Shown piece by piece: positions 9,040 through 18,814 of a stretch of DNA of 61,668 nucleotides (the first letter of the stretch is position 1; each line of letters opens with the position of its first letter). Under the pieces are notes generated by a model. That model was not told where the DNA came from, did no database searches, and saw nothing but the letters and a program-made list of their open reading frames with translations. This DNA comes from Pseudomonadota bacterium (GTDB taxonomy: Bacteria; Chloroflexota; UBA6077; JAJPGT01), in contig JAJPGT010000098.1 of NCBI GenBank assembly GCA_021325655.1, positions 1 to 61,668 of the forward strand, given 5' to 3'. The position numbers and the translations under genes were made by a program.

Positions 9040-10062
9040 CTAATACAGCCGCGAGGAGACCGGGTAGTTCCCACGCTCGTCCGGGACCAGCGCCAGGTCA
9101 GGCCGGCCCACTTCAAGCTGGGCGTAGTCCCAGGGCTCGTAGAACTGCCGCTCGAGGAAGCCAGGCGTGCCCGACGCCCCCCGGCGGGTGAAGCGTACGT
9201 ACGCCGCCCCCCCGCCGGCAGCCGCGAAGAGCCCCAGGGCTACCAGCGTGGTCGTGCCCGACTGGGCATCGAGCATCTTGCTGCCGGAGATCAGCAGCAC
9301 CACGGCGAGGATCGGCCGCAGCACCTTCAGCGAGGCCCGAGTGCTCAGCGTCGCCCCGATCCAGACGCCCGGAATGGAGCCGAGCAGCAGGTTGAGCATC
9401 AGCCCACCTTCGACGTTGCCAGCACTGAGGTGGGCGAGCCCGGCCACGGTAGTGAGCAAGGCAGCGTGCAGCACGTCTGTCCCGACGATGCGGTGCAACG
9501 CCAGCGGATAGAAGGCGACCAGCACCGCGACAAACAGGGTGCCGCTGCCGACCGAGGTCAGGCCGACCAGGAATCCGACCACGAGGCCTAGCACCACGGT
9601 GGCGGCCCGGCCGGCCCGGCTCAGGCGGACCCGGCCAAACCGGAGCCGCTTGTCCGGCTGATCTTCCGCGCTGCCGACGATCGCCCGCACGACCATCGTC
9701 GTCGCCACCATTATCAGCACCAGCCCGAGCGCGCGGAGCACCAGGGCGTCCGAGTCAGCTCCCAGCAGGCGGTGCAGGTGCTGAATGGCGCCCACGCCGA
9801 GCAGGCTCCCCGGCACGCTGCCGAGCGCGAGCAGGCGGACGATCCCCATGTCGACCGTGCCCTGGCGGTAGTGCTTGAATCCCCCCACCCACTTGGTCAC
9901 CGCGGAGTAGGCGAGGTCGGTACCCACCGCGTAGATCGGCTTGACCCCGAGCAGGAACACCAGCACCGGGGCCATCAGCGACCCACCGCCCATGCCGGTC
10001 ATGCCGACGAGCATACCGACCAGCAGCCCGGCCAGCGCGGTCTCCCAGCTCAGGTGTGGCAT
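9040..10062 (-). CDS. sulfite exporter TauE/SafE family permease
   Basis: A 340-residue membrane protein with about eight hydrophobic segments in two repeats. Each repeat begins with the TauE/SafE pattern of Gly-rich helix plus small residues (LVGMLVGMTGMGGGSLMAPVL in the first, VVGFLVGLTSVGSGTLFVAV in the second). Members move sulfite, organosulfonates or related anions. The C-terminus carries an extra hydrophilic tail of about 50 residues ending YPVSSRLY, longer than in most members. It lies 27 bases downstream of the phosphodiesterase gene on the same strand and is probably co-transcribed. Substrate is not evident. Confidence 0.85.
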   Translation of the reverse strand: MPHLSWETALAGLLVGMLVGMTGMGGGSLMAPVLVFLLGVKPIYAVGTDLAYSAVTKWVGGFKHYRQGTVDMGIVRLLALGSVPGSLLGVGAIQHLHRLLGADSDALVLRALGLVLIMVATTMVVRAIVGSAEDQPDKRLRFGRVRLSRAGRAATVVLGLVVGFLVGLTSVGSGTLFVAVLVAFYPLALHRIVGTDVLHAALLTTVAGLAHLSAGNVEGGLMLNLLLGSIPGVWIGATLSTRASLKVLRPILAVVLLISGSKMLDAQSGTTTLVALGLFAAAGGGAAYVRFTRRGASGTPGFLERQFYEPWDYAQLEVGRPDLALVPDERGNYPVSSRLY

Positions 10063-10089
10063 GGCACTCCCTTTCCGCGGGCGTCCGAG

Positions 10090-11454
10090 CTACGAGCGCA
10101 CCGCGACGCGGGCGGCCAGCGTGCCGTCCACGCCGCTGGGCACGGGAACACCCATGATGTCCAGGATCGTCGGCATGACGTCGACGATCGTTGGGTTCGG
10201 CTTGCTGATTTCGCGGCCCGAAATGTACAACAACGCGTCGCCGAAGGTGTGCATTCCCACCAGCGCGCTCGCAGCGGCCACGCGGTCGCGATTGACCTCA
10301 CCCTTCAGGTGGAAGCCGTCGCGCGGCAGCAGCACCAAGTCCGGCGCCTCGGCCAGACGCTCGCCGGAGTAGATGTCCTCTTTCCGCAGGATCCGCTCGA
10401 CGACACGCTCGCCGCTGGCCGGGTCGCGCATCTCCAGCAGGTCACGCTCCAGCGCGGCGCGGAGCTGCTCGGCTTCGGCGCCGGGCTCCACGCTGCCGTT
10501 GGGATAGCGGCCGCGCAGATGCAGGTAGATCCGCCCCGGGTCCAGGCAGAACGCTTTCGCCCCGGCCTCGATGTCCTGCAGCGAGTCGGGCGGCTGCTTC
10601 GAGAAACGCAGCCAGCCGGCTTCCACCAGCCAGCGGTTGACGTAGATCTCGGTGCGGATTCGAGCGAAGCCGTGGTCGGAAACGATCACCAGGGTGGTCG
10701 ACTCGTCGAGCTGCGCCCGAATCCTGCCCAGCAGTTGATCCACCTCGGCGTAGCAGGCGAGGAACTCGGCGTGGTAGCGACTGTCCGGCTGCTCATACTG
10801 ATCCCACATGAAGTGCTGGAGCCGATCCGTCTCCATCACGTGGACCTGAAGGTAATCCCAGTCTTCCTGCTCCATCAGGTAGAACAGCGCCTCAGCCCGC
10901 TTGTGCAGCGTCAGATGGAAGTCTTCCAGCAGCAGCTCGTGGGAGCGCTTGGCCGGCCAGGGGTCCATGTCGATCCGGTAGCCCATCTCGCGGAGCTTGT
11001 CTGCCAGCGCCGCCGGGTAGGTGGCCTTGCTCAGATCCGGGGTGAGGAAGCAGGAGACGAGCACCCCGTTGACCGGGCGTGGCGGGTAGGTGACCGGGAC
11101 GTTGATCACCACCACGCGCTTGCCCTCGGCTCCCAGCACGTCCCAGATCGGCAGCCCGGCCAGGTTCTTGGCGGTCGGAATGAACGTGCGGTAGCTGCCG
11201 GGATGGCAGTCGACAAAGCCATAGATGCCGTGTCCACCCGGGTTGCGGCCGGTCATGAAGGAGGCCCAGGCGGTGGAGGAGACCACCGGATGCACGGAGT
11301 CCATCCGTGCCAGCGAGCCCTCGCGGAGCAAGGCCTGCAGGTGCGGCAGACGGCCTGCCGCTAGCAGTGCCCGGACGAGCGAGTAGGGGGCACCATCGAG
11401 GCCGACCACCACCACCCGTTGGCGTTGTCTGCGGAAACGATTCAGCCAGCTCAC
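10090..11454 (-). CDS. alkaline phosphatase superfamily type I phosphodiesterase/nucleotide pyrophosphatase
   Basis: 454 residues of the binuclear-metal phosphatase superfamily. The N-terminal VVVVGLDGAPYSLV contributes a metal-binding Asp, HPVVSSTAWASFMTGRNPGGHGI holds the nucleophile region, and VIVSDHGFARI and VGMHTFGDALLY hold the second metal-ligand set. The catalytic residue is probably the Ser/Thr in VSSTAWASF. Such proteins hydrolyse phosphodiesters or transfer phospho-head groups to glycans and lipids, and are common near polysaccharide loci. No signal peptide is evident, so it may act at the cytoplasmic face. It precedes the TauE/SafE gene by 27 bases. Substrate unknown. Confidence 0.85.
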   Translation of the reverse strand: MSWLNRFRRQRQRVVVVGLDGAPYSLVRALLAAGRLPHLQALLREGSLARMDSVHPVVSSTAWASFMTGRNPGGHGIYGFVDCHPGSYRTFIPTAKNLAGLPIWDVLGAEGKRVVVINVPVTYPPRPVNGVLVSCFLTPDLSKATYPAALADKLREMGYRIDMDPWPAKRSHELLLEDFHLTLHKRAEALFYLMEQEDWDYLQVHVMETDRLQHFMWDQYEQPDSRYHAEFLACYAEVDQLLGRIRAQLDESTTLVIVSDHGFARIRTEIYVNRWLVEAGWLRFSKQPPDSLQDIEAGAKAFCLDPGRIYLHLRGRYPNGSVEPGAEAEQLRAALERDLLEMRDPASGERVVERILRKEDIYSGERLAEAPDLVLLPRDGFHLKGEVNRDRVAAASALVGMHTFGDALLYISGREISKPNPTIVDVMPTILDIMGVPVPSGVDGTLAARVAVRS

Positions 11455-11550
11455 TCGGCTACTCCTCGGCGGTGCAGGTGGAACCCGGGCCGCGCCCAGG
11501 CCCCTGCATCACGCCGAGCGCGGGGGCGGGCTGAGCCAGAGCCCGAGACG

Positions 11551-11712
11551 CTAAATGTATCCCAGATTGCGGAGCCGCTGGGTGACGAGCGCCTCCTCGT
11601 CCGCGCTGTACACGGCGTCCGGCTCCGCGCGCTCGGGCGCCGGTCGCGGCTCGGGCGCCGGCTGCCCCGGCTCGACCTCGGGGGTCAGCGTTGGCTCCGG
11701 CTCGGCTGTCAC
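11551..11712 (-). CDS. 53-residue protein made of a Pro/Glu linker plus an LRxLGY-type tail
   Basis: GTG 11712 has GAGGAGA seven bases upstream, which fixes a 53-residue product; an open frame to 11736 lacks a ribosome site. The first two thirds are Pro/Glu/Ala/Thr-rich and look disordered. The end, YSADEEALVTQRLRNLGYI, matches the terminal helix (ERLRALGY-like) that closes many sulfatase and alkaline-phosphatase superfamily proteins. It sits 96 bases upstream of the phosphodiesterase gene on the same strand, whose own product lacks this tail. It may act in trans as a docking tail. No function is established. Confidence 0.55.
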   Translation of the reverse strand: MTAEPEPTLTPEVEPGQPAPEPRPAPERAEPDAVYSADEEALVTQRLRNLGYI

Positions 11713-11828
11713 ATCGGCTCTCCTCGCCGGGCGCACCGCACGGCCCAGCGCGCCCCAGTACGCCGATTCTCGCGCCGGCCCGTGACGGAGCAGTGAAGTG
11801 CCGCCTGGCTAGAGACGAGGCGCAGGAC

Positions 11829-14800
11829 TTAGCGCCGTGCCGCCCGTTGCTCCGCCTGCTCGTCGCCTTGCAGCGAGGCGAGCAGCGCCCGGTGCAGGCG
11901 GCGCGTGGCGGCCGAAGGACCAACCCCCAGCTCGTTGCGCAGCGCCGAGCTACAGGTGTTGTAGACGCGCAACGCCTCGCCCGAGCGGCCGGCGCGCTGG
12001 AGCAGCTCCATCAGCCGCCGGCACACATCCTCGCGGCAGGGGTCCGCCAGAAACGCGCGCTGGCAATAGACGATCGCCCGATCGATGTCGCCAGCGGCGT
12101 CGCGCAGTGCCGCGAGCCGGATCACCAGCGCGGTGCGGACATCGCGCAGCCGCTCCCGGTCCGCCAGCGCCCAATCCTCGTACGGGTCCTCTTCCAGGTA
12201 GTCGCCGCGATACAGTGCGTCGGCAGCCAGGTACTCGGCTTCGGCGAACTGGGCCTGCCCCTCCTCTTCATACTGCCGGCCGGCCCGGTAATGGCGTAGG
12301 AACTCGTCGGAGTCCACCCAGTGCGGCGCGTCGGCGTTGAACATCACCGCCTCGTTGCGGTGCAGGATAAAGTGCGAGGCGGCGCCTTCCAGATACGGCT
12401 CGAGCGCGCGGCGGATGTGCACCAGCGTGGTACGGAGACTCATCGCCGCGGCGCGCGGCTCAGCGTCTGGCCAGAGTAGCTCGATAAGCTGCTCCTGCTG
12501 CACCGGCCGGCCCGCGTAGGCCACCAGGTATTTGAACAGCAGCTTGGCCTTGCGCGTCTTCCACTCCGCGTCGGAGATCACCTCCCCGTCGCGCTCCACC
12601 CGGAACTTGCCCAGGAAGTACACCCGCAGCATCGGCGCGTCCGGCGTACCGAGCGACTCGAGGGCAGCGCGCGCCGCCTGGCGAACCGCCGGATCGGTGT
12701 CCCGGGCACCACGGCTGAGCGCCCGACGGGCGCGCACGTTGTTGATGTGCGCCAGCGTTTGTACTGCCACCAGGCGCAGGGCAGGATTGTCCGAGGCAGC
12801 TAGCTCGGTGAGCGCATCGAAGCCCGGGCCGCCCAGGCGGGCCAGCGCACTGGCGGCGCGCTGGCTGTCCACGCCGTGCTCCAGCGCCTTCACCAGCATG
12901 GGCACGGCCGTCCGCGCTTCTTCGGCCAGCAGTTGCTGCCCCAGGCGATGCTCGCAGGCATTGAGCGCCTCGCTCACCCGCGCCGCGCTGTCGGGATGAT
13001 CGTGGGTCACCGCCACCACTGCGCGCCAGAACGTCGTCAGCGCCCGGCCGGAGACGTCGCCAGTGGCAGCAAACAGCCGCTCAGCCTCCTCCAGCGCGGC
13101 CAGCGCGCTCTCTACCCGCGAGCGGTACACCACGCTCGCCATCGCCACCAGGCTGCGACCCCGCCGGGCGTAGCCGGCCGGGCCGAGTGGCACGGACCAC
13201 TCGAAGGCCTGGCGCGCCAGGCGCCCGGCCTCGTCGAGCTCCTCCCGCTGGCGCAGCAGCGCGCTCAGCTCGCACGCCAGGTCGATGTGCAGCGCGCTTG
13301 GGCGCGACTCCGCGCACTCCATGATGACGTAGGCGGCGCGCAGGCACTGGAGCGCCTCGTCCGGATTCGCCCCCGGGTCCGCTCGCCTGGCTGCCCCAAG
13401 CCGGCGCAGGGCGTCGGCCTCCGCATCCGGGCACTCGAGCTGGCGGGCGAGGGCGAGCGCGGCGTCGGCACAGCGTTGCGCCTCGGCGACGTCGCCAAGC
13501 AGGAGGTACCCCGCGGACAGCAGCGTCTGGGCGCGGCAGAGCGCTTCCTGGGCGCCAGCCGCGCGCGCCAGCCCGACTGCCTGCGATGCCAGCAGCACCA
13601 CCCGCTCCGCCTCGCCACGATCCAACGCCTGGGGAATGGAGCCGTGGAGCAGGACGTGCAGCGTCAGGCGTTGCTGCCCCGAGGCCGTGGCGGCCGCCTC
13701 GGCCGCCCGGACCAGCTCCGCCGCCCGGCCCCAGTCGCCACAGGCGTGCGCCAGCCCGGCCGCCGCGCCCAGAATTAGCGCCCGGGCGGCGTCTGTCGGG
13801 AAGTCGCTCGCCAGCGCCTCGATCAGCCGCGAGGCCGCGTCGGCCTTGCTGGCCGCCAGCCGCGTGAGCAGCAGCGCCAGCGAGCCAGGGGAGGAGTCGC
13901 CGTCGCTGCCGGCGCCCGCGCTATCGGCCGCCGCGAGCTGCGCCAGGCTGGCGCCGAGCAGCGAGATGAGCTCGCAGTCGTGGTGGAACGCGGCGTGATG
14001 ATCGGCCAGCCAGGCGGCGATACTCGGGCTGCTCAGGCCCGCGACCGCGGCCGGGGCTTCGCTCTGCCGGCACGCGGCGGCGATCTGAGCGACCGCGTCG
14101 TTCACTCGGTGAGTCCAGGCCAGGCGGTCCCGACGCGCCGGGGCAGCTTCGAGGAGGGCCAGCAGATACGCCCGCAGCGGCGCGGGCAGACGGTAGGCCT
14201 CCCCCGCGCTGCGCAGCAGCCCCTGCAGGTGGAGCGCCTCCAGCAAGGCGGCGCTGTCAGTCGCGCCGCGCACCCGGTCGCACCGCTCGGCGCTCAATAT
14301 CTCGATGCTGGCGGCGTCCAGCAGGAACTCGCGCAGCTCGTCACTCAGCGCGTCGAGGACCTCCGCCTGCAAGTAGGCCCGCAGGGAGCCCCGGGGCGCG
14401 GCCAGCATCTCCACCGCGGCAGAGCGCTCCGCACCATGCTCGATCTCGCGCGCCACCAGCGCCAGGGGCGCGGCCCAGCCATCGCTCAGCGCCAGGGCAC
14501 GGCGAACGAGCGGGTCGTCGGCGGGCAGGCCAAGCAGGGCCGCGACCTCATCGCTCCCCAGCGCCAGATCGTCCGGCCCCAGCTCCAGCACGTCGCGCTC
14601 GGCCCAGCGCTCGCCGCGCGCGCGGCGGAACGTAGCCCCGCGATGACAGCGCCAGCGTGCAGCCAGTGGGCAGATAGTCTGCCAGCAGCCCCACCAGGTC
14701 GTGCACCAGACTGGTCGGGAAGATCCGCTCGTAGTTGTCGAGTACCAGCACAAGCGGAGTCTGCGCGGCCGCCAGGTCGTCGATGAGGGCCGCGAGCGCG

Positions 14801-15138
14801 GCTTCGATCTGCCCCGGCGCCAGGCCAAGCATCTTGTCGCTCTGTGCCGCTGGCACCGGCCCTGGCCGGGCGTACTCCAGGGCACGGCAGACGTCGATCA
14901 GGAACCGCGCGGGCTCGGAATCCGTCGGGTCGAGCGTACACCAGGCCCAGGGGCGCTGCCCTCCGGCGACGAACGTCTGCAAGGCGGTGGTGCGGCCGGA
15001 GCCAGGAACGCCAGACAGAACGATGACGCGCGCCCGCGCACTGCGCAGCAGCGTGTGGGCTTTCGCTGTGCTCAGCAGCATACCTGGGGGGGAGAACTTG
15101 GTCCGCGGAGCCGCGGGGGGAGTGGCCACAGCCGGCAT
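11829..15138 (-). pseudogene. BTAD (SARP-type) ATPase transcriptional regulator, frameshifted
   Basis: Reading from ATG 15138 (AGGAG eight bases upstream) the protein starts MPAVATPPAAPRTKFSPPG, with Walker A GVPGSGRTT and Walker B LVLVLDNYE as in MalT/LuxR-type STAND ATPases. The frame is lost in a CG-dinucleotide run near 14613-14627. The second frame continues through winged-helix and TPR-like helical regions, a HEAT-like stretch, an OmpR-like DNA-binding domain (MLRVYFLGKFRVERDGEVI...KLLFKYLVAY) and a C-terminal BTAD domain (LIRLAALRDAAGDIDRAIVYCQ). Total span fits about 1103 codons plus one base. Gain of one CG unit restores the frame (PPRARGERWAERDVLEL). It may be a real mutation, phase-variable slippage or a sequence error; the downstream 900 codons remain intact. 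Confidence 0.8.
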
Positions 15139-15315
15139 ACTGATCTCCTGGTACCCGTCATCACAGGCGCCTGTAGTGGACAGGCGCGTGCGTCGCAGGC
15201 AGGCGGGTTCGCCTCTCGCTCGTCGGGCCGCAGGCGACCAGGTTCGCGTACCCGAGTCGTGGCGTCTGCCGGACGTGCTCACGGTAAATTCGGCGGCGCG
15301 GCCGGTCAATAGCCA

Positions 15316-15327
15316 ATTAGTACTAAT
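15316..15327. promoter_or_regulatory. AT-rich 12-bp palindrome upstream of the BTAD regulator
   Basis: ATTAGTACTAAT is a perfect palindrome inside a small AT-rich island in the 240-base gap between the cupin gene stop and the regulator start (178 bases away). A TTGACC hexamer lies just downstream on the - strand, but no convincing -10 pairs with it. Candidate operator. Confidence 0.35.
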
Positions 15328-15378
15328 GTGTTACCCGGGACGCACAGAGCTGACAGCGAGACGTGACCGAGGCGTCGA

Positions 15379-15720
15379 TTAATGTTTCAGCTCGATGACA
15401 CGATTCCTAAAGCGCGTGGCCCCGACATTCTTCAGCGCGTGCGTCTGCCCGGGTCCGACGCTGGTCCAGCTCACCTCCCCCGGCTGAGCATGGGTCCGGC
15501 GTAGCTCACCGGTATGCTCGCGGACCTCCATGTCCGACGGCTCGATGGTGATTACCAGGTAGTCCAGCGTGTGCGTGTGGACCGCGAGCTCCTCTCCCGG
15601 CTCGAGGACGATCTCCCAGACCCGGACGCGGTCGTTCTCGAAGAGCACCCGCTGCGCGACGGGCCCGAGCCGCGCCTCGCTCTGCCAGACCTGCTGCCAC
15701 TGCTTGAGCTGGTCGTCCAT
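15379..15720 (-). CDS. cupin-domain protein
   Basis: Small single-domain cupin, 113 residues from ATG 15720, chosen because AGGAGA lies eight bases upstream. The barrel is recognisable from VRVWEIVLEPGEELAVHTHTLDYLVITIE (cupin motif 1 with two His) and the second motif GPGQTHALKNVG with one His. The usual Glu of motif 1 is replaced, so metal binding may be altered. Proteins of this size serve as sugar-binding or dioxygenase-like enzymes or stress proteins. It is transcribed toward the BTAD regulator; no reaction can be assigned. Confidence 0.75.
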   Translation of the reverse strand: MDDQLKQWQQVWQSEARLGPVAQRVLFENDRVRVWEIVLEPGEELAVHTHTLDYLVITIEPSDMEVREHTGELRRTHAQPGEVSWTSVGPGQTHALKNVGATRFRNRVIELKH

Positions 15721-15989
15721 ATTCCGGTCTCCTGCGCGGCCGGCTCCGCCGGCCACGGCTACGTACTGTATCGCCCTGTACGCTCAGCTACAACAGCCTA
15801 CGGCGGAGTAGGGACCATCAGGCACAACATGCCACCCGTTCGGGCAACGGAGCATGCTCGCCCATAAGCCCGCGCTTTCCCGAGGCATCTGGCCGCCGCC
15901 GGCGCCTGGGAATGGCGACGGGTATAGTTGGGTTGAAACGAGCAGAGCAGGCGGACAGCGCCTGGGGACAGCCGCGGGAGTACGAGCAG

Positions 15990-16991
15990 GTGACGAAAGA
16001 GTACGACGTGGTGGTGGTTGGCGCGGGGCCAGCCGGCCTGACCGCCGGGCTGTATACGGGACGCGCCCGGCTGAAGACGATCATCCTGGATCGCATGGGG
16101 CCGGGGGGACAGCTTTTGAACACCGAGCTGATCGAGGACTACACCGGGTTCAAGAGCATTACCGGCATGGAGATGGCACAGCTCTTCGAGGAGCACGCGC
16201 GGGAGTTCGGCGCCGGCTGGGAGTATGGCGAGGTTGTCGAGATCTGGTCGGACGGCCGCTGGAAATACGCGCGCACCGCCGACGAAGAGCTGTACCGCGC
16301 CAAAGTGATCATCGTGGCGACGGGCGGGATGCCGCGAAAGCTTGGCGTCCCCGGCGAGCAGGAGCTGGCCGGCCGCGGCGTGTCGTACTGTGCTATCTGC
16401 GACGGAGCGTTCTTCAAGGGCCAGCCGCTGGCGGTGGTGGGCGGCGGCGACTCGGCGGTAGAGGAGGCCACCTTCCTCACTCGGTATGCCAGTCGGCTCT
16501 ACCTGATCCACCGGCGTGGCGAGTTCCGCGCCCAGAAGGTGCTCCAGGACCGCGCCCTCAACAACCCAACCATCCAGCCAGTGCTGCACTCGGTGGTGGA
16601 GGAGATCGGCGGGTCGGACAAGGTGGAATGGCTGCGTGTCCGCAACCTGCAGACCGGGACCGAGACCCGGCTGTCCGTCGGCGGGGTCTTCATCTATGTG
16701 GGCTTCCAGCCCAACAGTGGGATCTTCCGTGACCCGGTGCAGACCGATCCGCTGGGCTTCATCATCACCGACGAGAAGATGGAAACCTCCATCCCCGGGA
16801 TCTTCTGCGCTGGCGACGTGCGCGCGCAGTACGTGCGCCAGATCACCAACGCCGTCGGCGACGCCACAACCGCGGCGATCGCCGCCACGCGCTACATCGA
16901 AGCGCTGGATGCGGACCTGCACGCGAGCCCCGACGTGATTGACCAGGAGACCGAGGCGGCGTTGCGCGGCATAGCCGAGCAGTATCCGTAG
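15990..16991 (+). CDS. trxB: thioredoxin reductase-like FAD/NAD(P) disulfide oxidoreductase
   Basis: Flavoprotein that passes electrons from NADPH through FAD to a redox-active disulfide. The 333 residues contain the FAD dinucleotide fold VVVVGAGPAGLTAGLY, the catalytic CxxC in SYCAICDGAFF, the NADPH-binding VVGGGDSAVEEA, and the C-terminal FAD motif GIFCAGDVR. GTG 15990 was chosen because GGGAG lies nine bases upstream and it places the FAD motif about ten residues in, as usual. An upstream ATG at 15912 would add 26 residues without a ribosome site. It is followed by the Nudix and MBL genes on the same strand. Confidence 0.85.
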   Translation: MTKEYDVVVVGAGPAGLTAGLYTGRARLKTIILDRMGPGGQLLNTELIEDYTGFKSITGMEMAQLFEEHAREFGAGWEYGEVVEIWSDGRWKYARTADEELYRAKVIIVATGGMPRKLGVPGEQELAGRGVSYCAICDGAFFKGQPLAVVGGGDSAVEEATFLTRYASRLYLIHRRGEFRAQKVLQDRALNNPTIQPVLHSVVEEIGGSDKVEWLRVRNLQTGTETRLSVGGVFIYVGFQPNSGIFRDPVQTDPLGFIITDEKMETSIPGIFCAGDVRAQYVRQITNAVGDATTAAIAATRYIEALDADLHASPDVIDQETEAALRGIAEQYP

Positions 16992-17037
16992 GATGGCTGA
17001 ACACAGCGCCGCGAGGCAGGATGCTCCAGGAGAGCGC

Positions 17038-17856
17038 ATGGTGGCTGAGCCACGTCTCGCCAGCACCGTCATCCTGGTCCGAGAGGCCGCGGCGACATCG
17101 GGCGGCCAGGCATACCAGGTGTTCATGGTGCGGCGGCCGGTGCGGAGCGAGTTCGCTGCCGACGTCTACGTCTTTCCCGGCGGCACGGTCCGCTCGGACG
17201 ATCTGGACCCGGCGGTGGGCGCTGCCTGCGCGCCGTTCGGCCCGGACGACGCGCTCCGTCGGCTGGCTGAGCGGGGTGGCGCCCCGCCAGCCAGCGACCA
17301 CGAGGCGCTGGCGCTGCACGTGGCGGCGCTGCGCGAGCTGTACGAGGAGGCGGGGGTGCTGCTGGCGGAGCCGCGGCCCGAGGCGGCGCCCAGCTTTCGG
17401 CCGGGCGACCGCGCCGAGCGGCTGGCGCTGGGGCGGCTCGGGGTGCAGGCGGGCCATCTGTCTCTGGCGGCGCTGGCGCGCAACGAAGGGCTGCGGCTGG
17501 CGTGCGAGCAGCTCATCTATTTCTCGCACTGGGTGACCCCGCGCCCCTATCCCCGCCGCTACGACACGCGCTTCTTCGTGGCGACGCTGCCCGCCGGCCA
17601 GCAGGCACTGCACTGCGATATCGAAACGGTGGCCGGCGTCTGGGTGACCCCTTCTGAAGCGCTCGAAGGCTACGGCCGCGGCGACTTCCCACTGGTGCTG
17701 GTGACCCAGCGGCACCTGGAGCGGATCGCTGGGCAGCGTACCCTGGACGATCTGCTGCGTTTCGCGCGGAGCAAGCCGATCGTCTCGGTGCAGCCCGAGG
17801 TGTACGACGACAGCCTGGAGCCGTTTCTGCCCCAGGAGCTCGAAGGATGCTGGTAG
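17038..17856 (+). CDS. Nudix hydrolase (NUDT19-like)
   Basis: Hydrolyses a nucleoside diphosphate linked to another moiety. The 272 residues carry VYVFPGGTVRSDD early and the core of a Nudix box in ALRELYEEAGVLLAE (RELxEEAG metal-binding face). A long insertion between the Gly loop and the REL helix, plus the overall length, resemble NUDT7/NUDT19-type CoA or acyl-CoA pyrophosphatases. ATG 17038 follows AGGAG with six-base spacing; ATG 16993 is an alternative. Its last ten bases overlap the MBL gene start, so the two are translationally coupled. Confidence 0.82.
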   Translation: MVAEPRLASTVILVREAAATSGGQAYQVFMVRRPVRSEFAADVYVFPGGTVRSDDLDPAVGAACAPFGPDDALRRLAERGGAPPASDHEALALHVAALRELYEEAGVLLAEPRPEAAPSFRPGDRAERLALGRLGVQAGHLSLAALARNEGLRLACEQLIYFSHWVTPRPYPRRYDTRFFVATLPAGQQALHCDIETVAGVWVTPSEALEGYGRGDFPLVLVTQRHLERIAGQRTLDDLLRFARSKPIVSVQPEVYDDSLEPFLPQELEGCW

Positions 17857-18629
17857 CGCCCGGGATCGAGCGCGTGCTGGCGCCCAACCCCGGCCTGATG
17901 ACCGGCCAGGGGACGAACAGCTACCTGCTGGGCCAGGGCGAGCTGGCGGTCGTCGACCCCGGTCCGCTGATCCCCGCCCACCTGGAGGCGCTGGAGCGCG
18001 CCAGCCGCCCCCGGGGGCGGCTGGCGCTGGCGCTCGTCACCCACTGGCACCCGGACCACCTGCCTGCGGCGCTGGCGCTCAAGCGCCGGCTCGGCCTCCG
18101 CCTGGCCGGGCATCCGAGCCTGCCCGGGGTGGATCTCCCGCTGCTGCACGGCGCTCGCCTGACCGTGGGCGGCGTCGAGGTGCAGGCGCTGGCGACCCCC
18201 GGCCACACCCGCGACCATCTGTGCTTCCTGCTGGAGCGACCGCGGGCGCTGTTCAGCGGCGACCATGTCGCCGGCGAGGGCACCATCGTCATCAACCCGC
18301 CCGACGGGGACCTGGCCGCCTACCTGGATTCGCTCCGGCTCCTCCTCGCCCTCGATCTGGCGCTGATCCTGCCTGGCCACGGACCGGTCGTGGAGCAGCC
18401 GCGGGCCAAGCTACGCCAGTACCTGGAGCATCGGCTCGAGCGCGAGCACCAGGTGCTCGACCAGCTCCGGGCGGGGGCACGGACGATCCCGGAGCTGGTC
18501 GCGGCCATCTACACCGATGTCCCCCCGGCGCTCCACCCGGTGGCGGCACGGTCTGTCCTGGCACACCTGCAGAAGCTGGAAGCGGAGGGGCGAGCACGGC
18601 AGCAGGGTGGCTGCTGGCGGCTCGCATAG
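17847..18629 (+). CDS. MBL-fold metallo-hydrolase (LACTB2-like)
   Basis: 260 residues with the metallo-beta-lactamase fold: THWHPDHLPAA (HxHxDH zinc motif), ATPGHTRDH (third His), FSGDHVAG (bridging Asp) and LILPGHGP (last His). The C-terminal 70 residues form the winged-helix extension of LACTB2-type proteins (LEHRLEREHQVLDQL...VAARSVLAHLQKLEAEG). Relatives cleave thioesters, RNA or lactones. It overlaps the Nudix gene by ten bases. The pairing recalls Nudix plus LACTB2-like thioesterase pairs in acyl-CoA turnover, which is inference. Confidence 0.85.
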   Translation: MLVAPGIERVLAPNPGLMTGQGTNSYLLGQGELAVVDPGPLIPAHLEALERASRPRGRLALALVTHWHPDHLPAALALKRRLGLRLAGHPSLPGVDLPLLHGARLTVGGVEVQALATPGHTRDHLCFLLERPRALFSGDHVAGEGTIVINPPDGDLAAYLDSLRLLLALDLALILPGHGPVVEQPRAKLRQYLEHRLEREHQVLDQLRAGARTIPELVAAIYTDVPPALHPVAARSVLAHLQKLEAEGRARQQGGCWRLA

Positions 18630-18814
18630 CTCCCCCGGCTCCTCCCGGGAGTGCTGCTTCGCGGGGCGCAATTGGCGGCATGGCCGGCACTCCCCTCTCG
18701 CCAGCGCACGGGGACCCGACTAGAATGGTCGAGCGGGGGTGTTACGGTCAACCACCGGTGGCATCGCGCGGTTGCGGAGGCTCGCCGGTGTCGCGGTCGA
18801 TATGGAGTGGCGCC

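Noticed and set aside
15854..16732. 292-codon + strand frame overlapping the thioredoxin reductase gene
   Set aside because: Out-of-frame shadow; the neighbouring frame has FAD, CxxC and NADPH motifs.
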